A DNA stretch of 64,000 bases from Lachnospiraceae bacterium AC2029. GTDB taxonomy: Bacteria > Bacillota > Clostridia > Lachnospirales > Lachnospiraceae. Of the stretch, positions 31,844-40,061 are shown one piece after another. How positions within the stretch are numbered: the stretch's first letter is position 1; the number at the start of each line of letters is the position of its first letter. Location of the stretch: the NCBI GenBank assembly GCA_000703065.1, contig JNLK01000001.1, forward strand, positions 2,068,001 through 2,132,000. Direction: 5' to 3'. The notes under the pieces were generated by a model. That model did no database searches. It was not told the DNA's origin and saw nothing but the letters and a program-made list of their open reading frames with translations. The translations under genes were made by a program, and so were the position numbers.

Positions 31844-32290
31844 ATGTCCAAAGAGGAGCGGATAAGTCGCAGCAAAAAGTGTGCGATTGGAAGTTTCATT
31901 ATAGCGTTAGTCTTTGTATGCCTTGCCATTTATTGCAAAATGGAGGCGCAAAATCTTCAGGACCGATGCACGGAAACTGTGACAGGGGAAGTAATATCAG
32001 TGTTTCCTGCCTCGGGTTTCAGGTTTCAGTCATATTTGACGGCCCATTACGTTGTAAATGATGTTACATATGAGACGGAGGGGCATTACAGTTCCGGCTA
32101 TTCAAGCTTCGACACTTTGTCGCGAAAGGCTGTGACAGTACATTATGACCCGGCTTCCCCTGATGTATCATATGCTGCTGATAGTCCGAAAAGGGACCTC
32201 ATGATATTATTTATTATTATAGCAGTCGTATTCGGAATAGGTGCTCCTGCGTTCCTTGGTCAGGCCGGGCATATCCGAAAGAGCATGTAG
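31844..32290 (+). CDS. DUF3592-type membrane protein
   Basis: A 148-residue protein with a membrane segment at each end (FIIALVFVCLAIYCKM and LMILFIIIAVVFGIGAPAFL). The external domain has the pattern TGEVISVF..Y..HYVVNDVTYETEG..VTVHYDPASPDVSY that characterises DUF3592. Role unknown. ATG 31844 follows GGGGAGA, 35 bases past the lipoprotein gene. Confidence 0.72.
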   Translation: MSKEERISRSKKCAIGSFIIALVFVCLAIYCKMEAQNLQDRCTETVTGEVISVFPASGFRFQSYLTAHYVVNDVTYETEGHYSSGYSSFDTLSRKAVTVHYDPASPDVSYAADSPKRDLMILFIIIAVVFGIGAPAFLGQAGHIRKSM

Positions 32291-32940
32291 GCGTTCCTTG
32301 ACAGTCTATACATTGAATCGGAATTCGAAAGAGTGCTTTCTGATAGCTCTTATATGGTGTTAAAAGGACACGACAGAATCACTGAGAAGCCTTATTCCAT
32401 AAGGGGTTAATGAATAATGAACGCCCTATGATGTTATGAGGTGTTATACCGTGTCGAGAGCGTCCGCGAAGCTGATAAGGGAAAAAACAAGGGAAAGAAA
32501 ACAGGACAAAACGAGATAACACCAGGCGGTGGAATGACAGAGATATGCGGATTTATGAAGAGCAGCTTCAATTGAGGCTGCTCTTTACTTTGCGCGATAC
32601 GGCCGGCAAGCGGGCGTGCTTGCACGCACATTTGCCGGCCAACGCGACATCGAGTAGGAGGGGACACCTCCTACTCGATTATGGACAATAAGGCGGATCA
32701 GTTGATGATACAGGGGAGATAATCTGTGCTGGACACCGGTGGTATGCTCTTCTATATTTCAAACGAGTTTTCCGTGAAATGATTCTTGTGTCCCTGTGGG
32801 GCACATGATTTACATGGATACTATGGCAGGCCCTGGACTGATGGGTATTGTTGTCCCGATGGGACAACGGCAGCAGCGCAAGTATAAGGGGGTAAATCCA
32901 GTGACTATGAATCTATATCTTCGCCGTAAACTGTGCCGGA
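32291..32940. other. Non-coding stretch with hairpins
   Basis: No gene is supported. It holds a 12-bp stem AAGAGCAGCTTC/GAGGCTGCTCTT (32558-32585), a GCCGGC..GCCGGC palindrome and ATCGAGTAGGAGG/CCTCCTACTCGAT (about 32650-32682), all similar in style to the palindromes elsewhere in the window. Confidence 0.5.
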
Positions 32941-32943
32941 CAT

Positions 32944-33105
32944 ATGGCAGGGCAGTACTACTCCGGCGACAGCTGCATCATCCGCCCGGACGGACAGGTA
33001 GTGCAGTCCCTTACGGGGGAGGCGGGAGTGCTCCGCTATGAATTTAACGATGATACCGAGGACTTCCGGGCGAAGTTCCCGGTGCTGCAGGATATGAGAC
33101 ATTAA
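32944..33105 (+). pseudogene. Carbon-nitrogen hydrolase (nitrilase superfamily), C-terminal remnant
   Basis: 54 codons, GQYYSGDSCIIRPDGQVVQS.. to FRAKFPVLQDMRH, match the last strand-helix segment of nitrilase-family amidases. The catalytic Glu-Lys-Cys part is absent. Confidence 0.6.
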
Positions 33106-33106
33106 C

Positions 33107-33239
33107 CTGTCATTCTGAACCGCCACAGGCGGTGAAGGATCCATCCACTCGAACAGGATTCTTCGCTTCGCTCAGAATGACGCCCATCTGTCATTCTGAA
33201 CCGCCACAGGCGGTGAAGGATCCATCCACTCGAACAGGA
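33107..33239. repeat. Two 52-bp direct repeats
   Basis: CTGTCATTCTGAACCGCCAC.. is present at 33107-33158 and again, identically, at 33188-33239. TCAGAATGAC at 33172-33181 is inverted to its start. The unit has the look of a dispersed, possibly MITE-like intergenic repeat. Confidence 0.85.
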
Positions 33240-33244
33240 AGAAT

Positions 33245-33421
33245 ATGGAAGAGAAAAACACCACCCTCGACGATGGCTCGAAGGAAGAAAAACTGCATAA
33301 CGCCCGTCGCGGTTCCAACCGGTACTTCCTGCTGATGGTGGTGAACATCGTTGGCTTTATTCTCTATGCCCGTTTTATCAAAGGAAGAAAGAACTGGGAG
33401 AAAGGACGTGGGATCTGGTAA
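33245..33421 (+). CDS. 58-residue single-helix membrane protein or gene remnant
   Basis: ATG 33245 to stop 33421. The product has a charged N-terminus, one membrane segment (YFLLMVVNIVGFILYARF) and a basic tail (KGRKNWEKGRGIW). No good ribosome site; it starts right after the 52-bp repeat, so it may be the end of a cut gene. Confidence 0.4.
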   Translation: MEEKNTTLDDGSKEEKLHNARRGSNRYFLLMVVNIVGFILYARFIKGRKNWEKGRGIW

Positions 33422-33498
33422 AGCCGATTGATTCTGATTTTTTATACGAAACCCTTCGTGATTGGATCGCGAAGACGAGGAAGGAGAAGAGGAAATGA
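33418..33498 (+). pseudogene. Receiver-domain remnant
   Basis: The frame reads VKPIDSDFLYETLRDWIAK.., the typical Lys-Pro end of a response-regulator receiver domain, with nothing before it. Its stop overlaps the start of the Hpt gene (ATGA). Confidence 0.55.
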
Positions 33499-33863
33499 CA
33501 CTTCAGGAATTATATGCGGCAATTGACGGTGACTATGATCAGGCAATCCGGGTTCTCCGGGTGGAGAAGCTGGTGGATAAGCATATCCGAAAGCTTATGG
33601 CCAACGGCGTGGTGGAAGGACTGATCGAAGCAGGAAACGGTATGGATGCGACGGAGCTTTTTGAAAAGGCCCATGCCATGAAGGGGGTCTGCGCGAATCT
33701 GGGACTCACCTCCCTTTCTGTGGCTGCTTCCGAGATCGCAGAGGAGTACCGTCCCGGAAATCCCCGCACCATGTCGGATGATGAGGTGAAGGCGCGGATC
33801 GCTGCCATTTCGGAAATGTATGCAAAAACGGCAGAAGGGATCCGCAGGTACGAAGAAAGCTAG
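33495..33863 (+). CDS. Hpt (histidine phosphotransfer) domain protein
   Basis: A 122-residue helical protein with the phosphorylated His in [17 protein letters not shown] (HxxKG). ATG 33495 follows AAGGAGAAGAGG. Receiver-domain fragments precede and follow it, so it is probably the surviving Hpt part of a hybrid kinase locus. It could still work as a free phosphorelay protein. Confidence 0.72.
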   Translation: MTLQELYAAIDGDYDQAIRVLRVEKLVDKHIRKLMANGVVEGLIEAGNGMDATELFEKAHAMKGVCANLGLTSLSVAASEIAEEYRPGNPRTMSDDEVKARIAAISEMYAKTAEGIRRYEES

Positions 33864-33877
33864 AGATTCTTTGCCCT

Positions 33878-34081
33878 ATGGGCTCAGGATGGCTTCGTAC
33901 CATAGGTATCGAGCCGGATACGAAAACTATTCCGATCATTGCCATGACGGCCAACGTTTTTGATGAGGATGTGGAGCGGTCCCTGCAGGCCGGTATGAAT
34001 GCACATCTCTCCAAGCCGGTGGAACCCGAGCGCCTGTATGAGACCATGGCACGGCTGATCCGGGAGCACTCGGAGCAGTAA
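33878..34081 (+). pseudogene. Receiver-domain fragment (C-terminal half)
   Basis: [20 protein letters not shown].. to [18 protein letters not shown] is the second half of a receiver domain (Thr and Lys switch residues kept). The phospho-accepting Asp half is missing. Confidence 0.65.
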
Positions 34082-34130
34082 AGTTAAGACGAAAGATGCA
34101 TGCCGGCGGCATGGCGGAGGAACCCCCTGT

Positions 34131-35408
34131 ATGGATGGAAGAGCAGTAAATACAAACCTGATCATTGCAATATCAGGTCTTGTGATCAGTGGACTTGGCC
34201 TGATCCAGGTTTGTGTCGGCTTTCGTTACGCAAAGAAAACCAAGAAGTTTTTCCTTCTGCTTTTCTCCTGTCTGATCGCGTATATCGGCATGGATATTCT
34301 GGGGCAGCTGACGGAAGGAAACCCGAATACCGTGCTGATATCACGGTTGGCCCTTTTTCTGGAATCGGCATTTTCCTCCGTCCTCATGCTGCTGCTTTCG
34401 GGATTCCTGCTGGAATCCTGTGGCATAGAACGAAAGAGGCATCCCCTGTTCATCACGTCCCTTGTTCTGTGGATCGTCTATATGGGGCTTCTGATCTTTA
34501 CCCAGTTTACAACGGAGATCTATTACTATGATGCCGGAGGGAATTATCAGCGCGGACCCTGGTATCCCGTGCTTCTGATCCCGCCGGTGCTTCTTATGCT
34601 CGTAAACCTGATCGGCCTCATCCGCTATCGGAAGCGGCTCTCGGAGAAGCAGTGGTTTGCGTTTGCCATCTATCTGATCCTGCCCATGATCGCCATGTTG
34701 CTCCAGATGCTGTTCTACGGAGTCTATGTGATCGTCCTCGGATCTGCCATGGCAGCCTCTTTCATGCTGACCTTCAACCTTATGGATCAGACGGAGCGGT
34801 TCTATAAGCAGGAGGCGGAAAATGAGAAGCTGAAGGCAGAGATCCTCATGGCAGAGGTGCGGCCCCATTTTATCTTTAACAGCCTTACTGCCATCCGGGC
34901 CTGTCTGGATGAGCCGGAGAAGGCGGAGGAGGCGCTGAATCACTTTACGAAGTTCCTCCGCAGCAGTATCGACGTGCTGTCGGAGACGGAGTGCATCCCT
35001 GTGACTCAGGAGCTGAATACGGTAGAGAACTATCTCTACCTGGCAAAGGAGCGCTTCGGCGAGAAGCTGACGGTGATCCGGGAGATCCGGGACAGTGACT
35101 TCATGCTTCCTTCCTTCTCCATCCAGACACTGGTGGAAAATGCGGTTCAGCACGGGATACGTGAGAATAAGGGGGGCAGGGGAACCCTGCAGATCCGGTG
35201 CTTCCAGAAGGACAGGACACATGTGATCGAGGTGGAGGATGACGGTACCGGCTTTCGGGAAGAGGCAACCGCTTCCGGGGATGACCGGTCCCATATAGGC
35301 ATCAACAACCTGAGGGAACGCCTTCGGATGATGTGTGACGGGGTGCTGGAGATTGAAAGTGAAGCCGGGAAGGGAACCCTGGCCCGGATCCTGATTCCCG
35401 TGGCGTAA
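34131..35408 (+). CDS. LytS/YesM-type sensor histidine kinase
   Basis: A 425-residue membrane kinase. Seven or so N-terminal membrane segments (about 8-220) serve as the sensor. The phosphorylated His is in MAEVRPHFIFNSLTAIRACL (His_kinase family), with ATP-binding N-box LVENAVQHGIRENKGG and G-box VEDDGTGF. It is followed by its partner response regulator 31 bases downstream. The signal is unknown. Confidence 0.87.
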   Translation: MDGRAVNTNLIIAISGLVISGLGLIQVCVGFRYAKKTKKFFLLLFSCLIAYIGMDILGQLTEGNPNTVLISRLALFLESAFSSVLMLLLSGFLLESCGIERKRHPLFITSLVLWIVYMGLLIFTQFTTEIYYYDAGGNYQRGPWYPVLLIPPVLLMLVNLIGLIRYRKRLSEKQWFAFAIYLILPMIAMLLQMLFYGVYVIVLGSAMAASFMLTFNLMDQTERFYKQEAENEKLKAEILMAEVRPHFIFNSLTAIRACLDEPEKAEEALNHFTKFLRSSIDVLSETECIPVTQELNTVENYLYLAKERFGEKLTVIREIRDSDFMLPSFSIQTLVENAVQHGIRENKGGRGTLQIRCFQKDRTHVIEVEDDGTGFREEATASGDDRSHIGINNLRERLRMMCDGVLEIESEAGKGTLARILIPVA

Positions 35409-35438
35409 GCGGAATCGATGAATAAAGAGGTACAGTAA

Positions 35439-36245
35439 ATGAAGATTCTGATCGTGGATGATGAACGGACGGCACTGCGAGACCTGGAGAGGGCCCTCGG
35501 CAAGGTGGTTCCGGAAGCTGGGATTGACAGTGCGGATGAGGTGGACACGGCACTCGCTCTTTGCAGGGAGCGGGAGTATGATGTGGTATTCCTGGATATT
35601 CATATGCCGGAACGGGACGGTCTCAGTCTGGCAAAGAAGATGAAGCAGATCCGCCCCATGCTGAATATCGTTATGGTGACGGCGTATCCGAACTACGCAC
35701 TGGATGCCATGAAGCTTTATGTCAGTGATTATATCCTGAAGCCTGCCATGGCGGAGGATCTGAAGAATGCGCTTACGCACCTCCGGAACCCGGTGCAGAC
35801 GAGGCAGAAGGGGCTCTATGTCCGGTGCTTCGGGAATTTCGAGGTCTTCCTGGACGGAGAGGTTGTCCGGTTCAGCCGTGCGAAGGTAAAGGAGCTCTTT
35901 GCCTATCTGGTTGACCGGAAGGGGTCTACCTCGACCAACGCCGAGCTCCGCGCCATTCTGTGGAAGAATGATGTATCGGATGATCAGAAGCAGCGGAAGT
36001 ATTTCGCTCAGATCGTATATGAGCTAAGGCAGAAACTGGAGGAACTGGGCTACGGAGATATCTTTACCCAGAGCCGGGATTCCTATGCGCTGATCCCGGA
36101 AATAATCCCCTGTGACTACTATATGGCGCTGGACCGGGATCCGGATGCCATAGCCCGGTACGAAGGGGAGTATATGAGTCAGTATGAGTGGGCAGTGAAT
36201 CGTCTGGGCATCCTGAATAAGGAGCTTCATTTTATCAGTGTGTGA
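35439..36245 (+). CDS. Response regulator, receiver plus winged-helix (SARP/OmpR-like)
   Basis: A 268-residue protein. The receiver has ILIVDDERTALRDLE, phospho-Asp in VVFLDIHMPERDGL, Thr in VMVTAYPNYA and Lys in YILKPAMAED. The C-terminal domain (about 120-268, KGLYVRCFGNFEVFLDGEVV..) resembles the SARP/OmpR-like winged helix with the opening FGxFEVxxDG, unlike the LytTR domain that usually partners LytS kinases. Likely phosphorylated by the kinase upstream. Confidence 0.83.
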   Translation: MKILIVDDERTALRDLERALGKVVPEAGIDSADEVDTALALCREREYDVVFLDIHMPERDGLSLAKKMKQIRPMLNIVMVTAYPNYALDAMKLYVSDYILKPAMAEDLKNALTHLRNPVQTRQKGLYVRCFGNFEVFLDGEVVRFSRAKVKELFAYLVDRKGSTSTNAELRAILWKNDVSDDQKQRKYFAQIVYELRQKLEELGYGDIFTQSRDSYALIPEIIPCDYYMALDRDPDAIARYEGEYMSQYEWAVNRLGILNKELHFISV

Positions 36246-36275
36246 TACGTGACAAATGATGATGCAATAAAAATG

Positions 36276-36312
36276 AACCGCAGAAGGTGTCAGCCTTCTG
36301 CGGTTCGTTTTT
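36276..36312. terminator. Bidirectional terminator
   Basis: AACCGCAGAAGG (36276-36287) pairs with CCTTCTGCGGTT (36294-36305), with T-runs on both sides. It separates two convergent genes. Confidence 0.85.
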
Positions 36313-36330
36313 ATTGATACTTAACTGTGT

Positions 36331-37944
36331 TTACGGATTTACGCAATATCCCTTTGCATCAAAGGTGTAGCTCTTTCCGTTGATCACGAGAGTCCGGTTC
36401 TTAGCATACCATCCGGATGTGTCGCTGTAGTACCAGCCGTTGGAATCCTGCTTCCAGGAAGCCTTCTTGCTGCCGTCCCATGCGCCGTCTTTTCCGATAT
36501 AGTATCCGTCTACATACTCACACTCTGCGATATATCCGTCAGCGTGGAAGTAATACCACTTACCGTCGATCTTCTTCCAGGTCTTAGCCAGCCAGGAGCC
36601 ATCCGGAAGGCTGTACCACCAGCCTGTGGAGGTCTTTCTCCAGCCTGCTTTCTTGTTTACGCCGTCCCATGCACCGTTCTTCTTAAGATAGTAGCCCTCG
36701 CGGTAAGCGTTTTCTTCCATGTAGCCGTCTTCGTCAAAGAAGTACCACTTGCCGTCGATCTTCATCCAGGCGTTCTGCGGATAGGACTCATCGGGCATCT
36801 CGTATCTCCAGCCCTTGGAATACTTCTTCCACTGGGAGATGGTTGATATGATGCATACCGGCTCCGTATCGTTATAAAGCAGATTGCCGACGATCATGTA
36901 CCATACATAGTAGGTTCCCTTATCCTTCGCGGTAGGAACTTCGGTGCTCCAAGCTGTATCTTCGATATCCTCATCTACGTCATATTCCGGAGCGATGATA
37001 GGATCCTCGCCAAGAGCGTAGTAGTAGGTTCCGCCCTTGCATTCGCCTTTGTTTACAAGTGCCTGAGCCTTCTTGTTGTAAGTAAGAGCCTTTCCGGCGG
37101 GTTCGCTTTCCACTACCGGGTCCTTCAGGACGATCAGCTTCTTGGCTTCTTCAATCAGCTTTCCGATCACTTCCTTAACTTCTTCGATCTTCGCGGGAAC
37201 CTTTTCCTTTACGGTTGCGATAAGCCCAGCAGCCTTTTCCTTTGCAGCGGTAAGAAGCTTCTCACCGGCTTCCTTTGCTTCTGCAAGAACCTTCTCTGCG
37301 GCTTCCTTTGCCTTTTCGATTACCTCGGGTGACTTATCCTTTACGTCTGCAATGATCTTTTCTGCGGCTTCCTTCGCCTGAGCATACTTCTCAGCAGCAG
37401 CTGCCTTTGCATTGGCGATGAGCTCCTCAGCCTTTTCCTTAGCTTCTGTCAGGGACTGCTTCAGCTGTTCCGCGGTCTCTTTTGCTTTCTCCAGAAGTGC
37501 TTCGCTCTTCTCCTTAACTGCCGTTACGAGCTGCTCGCCCTTTTCCTTGGCATCTGCAATGAACTGTTCAGCCTTTTCCTTGGTGTCGGCCAGAAGCTGC
37601 TCAGCCTTCTCCTTGGCATCGGCAACGAACTCCTCTGCGGCTTCCTTTGCTTCGGCAATCTTCTCACTGATACGTTCGGACAGCTCCGGTACCAGAGTGT
37701 CGATATAATCCTGAACATCAGCAAGCAGCACCTTCAGGTCTTCCATGATCTGCTGAAGGCTCTCACTAAAGACGTCGTCCATTTCGACTGGATCGCCTTC
37801 GCCACCCTCATTTTGGACTACGATATCATCACCTGCAGGAGCGGCAAAAACCGGTGTTCCGCTTAAGGATAATGACATGGCAACAGCAAGAACCAGAGTG
37901 AGGAATCTGCCTGCTTTTTTCTTCCGCATGGTCTTTTGCTTCAT
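36331..37944 (-). CDS. Secreted long-helix protein with cell-wall-binding repeats
   Basis: A 537-residue protein. ATG 37944 follows AAGGAGG. A signal peptide spans residues 1-36 (ends VFAAP). Residues about 60-285 form a continuous Ala/Lys/Glu helix of 11-residue type repeats (KEKAEQLLADTKEKAEQFIA..), like LEA or apolipoprotein helices. Then comes an Ig-like module seen in clostridial surface proteins (ALTYNKKAQALVNKGE..GTYYVWYMIVG), and finally about four aromatic cell-wall-binding repeats (KIDGKWYFFDEDGY). It probably extends from the wall as a rod. A TG-extended TATGAT promoter lies at about 38044. Confidence 0.8.
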   Translation of the reverse strand: MKQKTMRKKKAGRFLTLVLAVAMSLSLSGTPVFAAPAGDDIVVQNEGGEGDPVEMDDVFSESLQQIMEDLKVLLADVQDYIDTLVPELSERISEKIAEAKEAAEEFVADAKEKAEQLLADTKEKAEQFIADAKEKGEQLVTAVKEKSEALLEKAKETAEQLKQSLTEAKEKAEELIANAKAAAAEKYAQAKEAAEKIIADVKDKSPEVIEKAKEAAEKVLAEAKEAGEKLLTAAKEKAAGLIATVKEKVPAKIEEVKEVIGKLIEEAKKLIVLKDPVVESEPAGKALTYNKKAQALVNKGECKGGTYYYALGEDPIIAPEYDVDEDIEDTAWSTEVPTAKDKGTYYVWYMIVGNLLYNDTEPVCIISTISQWKKYSKGWRYEMPDESYPQNAWMKIDGKWYFFDEDGYMEENAYREGYYLKKNGAWDGVNKKAGWRKTSTGWWYSLPDGSWLAKTWKKIDGKWYYFHADGYIAECEYVDGYYIGKDGAWDGSKKASWKQDSNGWYYSDTSGWYAKNRTLVINGKSYTFDAKGYCVNP

Positions 37945-38138
37945 CCGATAAATACCTCCTTCTTCATTTTGATCACAAATTGATATGGTTTTATTACATT
38001 TTTGGACACGGGAATCGCCCATAACTTCACCTTAATCATATCACGTTCCATGGGCCCTGTGCTACTGTTTTCTTACATTTTTTCTTAATATTTCGTGAAA
38101 AAAGGCGATAATTATACAGACTGTGATACTTGGGTTGG

Positions 38139-38144
38139 TATAAT
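38139..38144 (+). promoter_or_regulatory. Extended -10 promoter
   Basis: TTGGTATAAT with TATAAT at 38139-38144, 35 bases before ATG 38180; no strong -35. Confidence 0.55.
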
Positions 38145-38179
38145 CTTGCCGTTAACATCAGATAAGGGGAGAGAGTTTC

Positions 38180-38923
38180 ATGTATTATGCAAGCATAGGT
38201 GTTTTATCCCTAATCATTCACGTCATTATCAATTTCGAGGCATTAAAGAAGAGAAACAGCCACAGGGTCAAGCAGTCCCAGGTAAGATACCGGCATTTTC
38301 TCTATGCTGTCATGCTGTTTTATATCTCGGATATCCTGTGGGGATGGTTCTATGAGCAGCACTGGATCGTTCCGACATATATCGATACCATGCTGTTCTT
38401 TATTTCCATGGGAGCATCCGTACTGATCTGGACCAGATTCGTTGTAGCCTTTATCGATAATCAGGGAAGGTTCGGAGTTCTGCTTAAGGCGGGGGGCTGG
38501 ATGATCTTTACCTTCCAGCTGGTTACCCTGATCATCAACTTCTTTACACCCATTGTTTTCAGATTCATGGAGAATGATGATTATAAGACCGGTCCGGTGA
38601 GAAATATCTCGCTGGTCCTTCAGATGATCCTTTTCATAATCGCTTCGATCTACACTCTGAGTGTTTCTGCCAGAGTGAAGGGAGAGACGCGGGCGCATCA
38701 CCGGACCATAGGCTTTTCCGGGATCGTGATGTCCCTTTTTATCCTGCTTCAGTGCCAGTATCCCCTGATGCCGTTTTATTCCATCGGTTGTCTTCTTGCC
38801 ACCTGCACCATTCACTCCTTTGTGTACAAGGATGAGATGCTGGAGCATTTTAAGGAAATGGAAGTCGCAAGAAGGATGGCCTTCCGGGATCCGCTTGAGG
38901 AATATCTTGGAGCGTTGAACTAG
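38180..38923 (+). CDS. Seven-helix sensor module lacking its GGDEF domain
   Basis: A 247-residue membrane protein with seven membrane segments. Its end EVARRMAFRDPLEEYLGALN matches the linker that normally reads ..A..DPLTG.. at the start of a diguanylate cyclase GGDEF domain, but the reading frame stops after it. It looks like a truncated diguanylate cyclase sensor; it could be a dominant-negative partner or just decay. A terminator follows at 38958. Confidence 0.65.
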   Translation: MYYASIGVLSLIIHVIINFEALKKRNSHRVKQSQVRYRHFLYAVMLFYISDILWGWFYEQHWIVPTYIDTMLFFISMGASVLIWTRFVVAFIDNQGRFGVLLKAGGWMIFTFQLVTLIINFFTPIVFRFMENDDYKTGPVRNISLVLQMILFIIASIYTLSVSARVKGETRAHHRTIGFSGIVMSLFILLQCQYPLMPFYSIGCLLATCTIHSFVYKDEMLEHFKEMEVARRMAFRDPLEEYLGALN

Positions 38924-38957
38924 ACACAGTTAAAACCCGAATATAAAGAAGTACCGG

Positions 38958-38987
38958 ATGAGAGCGCTTTGGCGCTCTCATTCTTCT
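38958..38987 (+). terminator. Intrinsic terminator
   Basis: ATGAGAGCGC (38958-38967) pairs with GCGCTCTCAT (38972-38981) around TTTG, then TCTTCT. Confidence 0.75.
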
Positions 38988-39057
38988 AACCTGCGAAAGC
39001 GTGGAATAGGCGAGATGCATTTAGTAGAAAGGCTGGTGTTAATATGCGAAAAGCAAT

Positions 39058-39195
39058 CTTGCTGATCTGGATATTCCCGTGGCATTTGGTTTCCCGGCAG
39101 GTCACGGTGAAAAGAATTATCCGCTCCTAATGGGAGCTGTGGCAGAGTTAAATGTCGGGGCTGAGAATTATGTGCTTACCTGCGGGGCAAAGTAA
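39058..39195 (+). pseudogene. LD-carboxypeptidase (S66 family) C-terminal remnant
   Basis: 45 codons reading DLDIPVAFGFPAGHGEKNYP.., the region with the catalytic His of S66 peptidases (FPAGHG). The rest of the gene is gone. Confidence 0.6.
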
Positions 39196-39212
39196 ACATA
39201 GTTGATGACTGA

Positions 39213-39241
39213 TTGAGTACACAGGCTTAAAATGGTATAAT
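39213..39241 (+). promoter_or_regulatory. Promoter of transporter-NRPS cluster
   Basis: TTGAGT (39213-39218), 17-base spacer with TGG extension, TATAAT (39236-39241), 74 bases before the ATPase gene. Confidence 0.75.
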
Positions 39242-39314
39242 AAGTCCGTTGGAATCGGGATGCTGAAGAAACCGTTTCATCGGTGGAAGCATATTCTTTC
39301 GGGGACAGGATGTT

Positions 39315-40037
39315 ATGGAAAGAAAAACGTCAAATGAAATCATATTGCAGACGAATGGTCTGTACAAGGTATACGGTAGCGGCGAAAATGCCGTAAACGC
39401 CCTGGACGGTGTGGATATTTCGGTTTATGCGGGGGAGCTTCTGGTAATCCTCGGAAGCAGTGGCAGCGGGAAATCCACGATCCTGAACATGCTCGGCGGG
39501 ATGGATGTGCCCACCGGAGGAGAGGTTCTGTTTCAGGGGACGGACATCGGGAAGTTCAGTGACAAGAAGCTGACCGCCTATCGAAGACATCATGTGGGGT
39601 TCGTGTTTCAGTCCTTCAATCTGATCGGAGAGCTTACGGTTCGGGAGAATGTTAAGCTGACCGCGGATCTAAAGAGCAATCCGAATATCGTGGACGAGAT
39701 GCTGGATATCCTGGGTCTTTCCGAAAAGAAGGATAAGTATCCTTCCCAGCTGTCCGGCGGACAACAGCAGAGAGTGGCAATTGCCAGAGCTCTGGCGGGA
39801 AATGCGGATATCCTGCTTTGTGATGAGCCCACCGGCGCGCTGGATTATGAAACCGGAAAGCAGATTCTGGTACAGTTACAGGATCTGGTGAGAGTACATG
39901 GGAAAACAGTGATCATCGTCACACATACAAAGGAAATTTCCACGATGGCAGACCGAGTGATCGTCATGAAGGACGGACGGGTGATCCGTACGGAGGTCAA
40001 CGATACACCTGCTTCGGCGGAAATGATCGAGTGGTAA
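39315..40037 (+). CDS. MacB/LolD-type ABC transporter ATPase
   Basis: A 240-residue ATPase: Walker A GSSGSGKST, Q-loop FVFQSFNLI, signature LSGGQQQR, Walker B ILLCDEPTGALD and His switch VTHTKE. This family (MacB, LolD, FtsE) powers mechanotransmission permeases. It is the first gene of the cluster; the permease starts 24 bases later. Confidence 0.92.
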   Translation: MERKTSNEIILQTNGLYKVYGSGENAVNALDGVDISVYAGELLVILGSSGSGKSTILNMLGGMDVPTGGEVLFQGTDIGKFSDKKLTAYRRHHVGFVFQSFNLIGELTVRENVKLTADLKSNPNIVDEMLDILGLSEKKDKYPSQLSGGQQQRVAIARALAGNADILLCDEPTGALDYETGKQILVQLQDLVRVHGKTVIIVTHTKEISTMADRVIVMKDGRVIRTEVNDTPASAEMIEW

Positions 40038-40061
40038 TATACATTTGGAAGTGGTTTTGGA

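Noticed and set aside
34341-35780. Minus-strand 479-codon open frame
   Set aside because: It lies antisense to the sensor kinase and regulator, whose motifs are clear; its His/Gln/Leu-rich composition is typical of a shadow frame.
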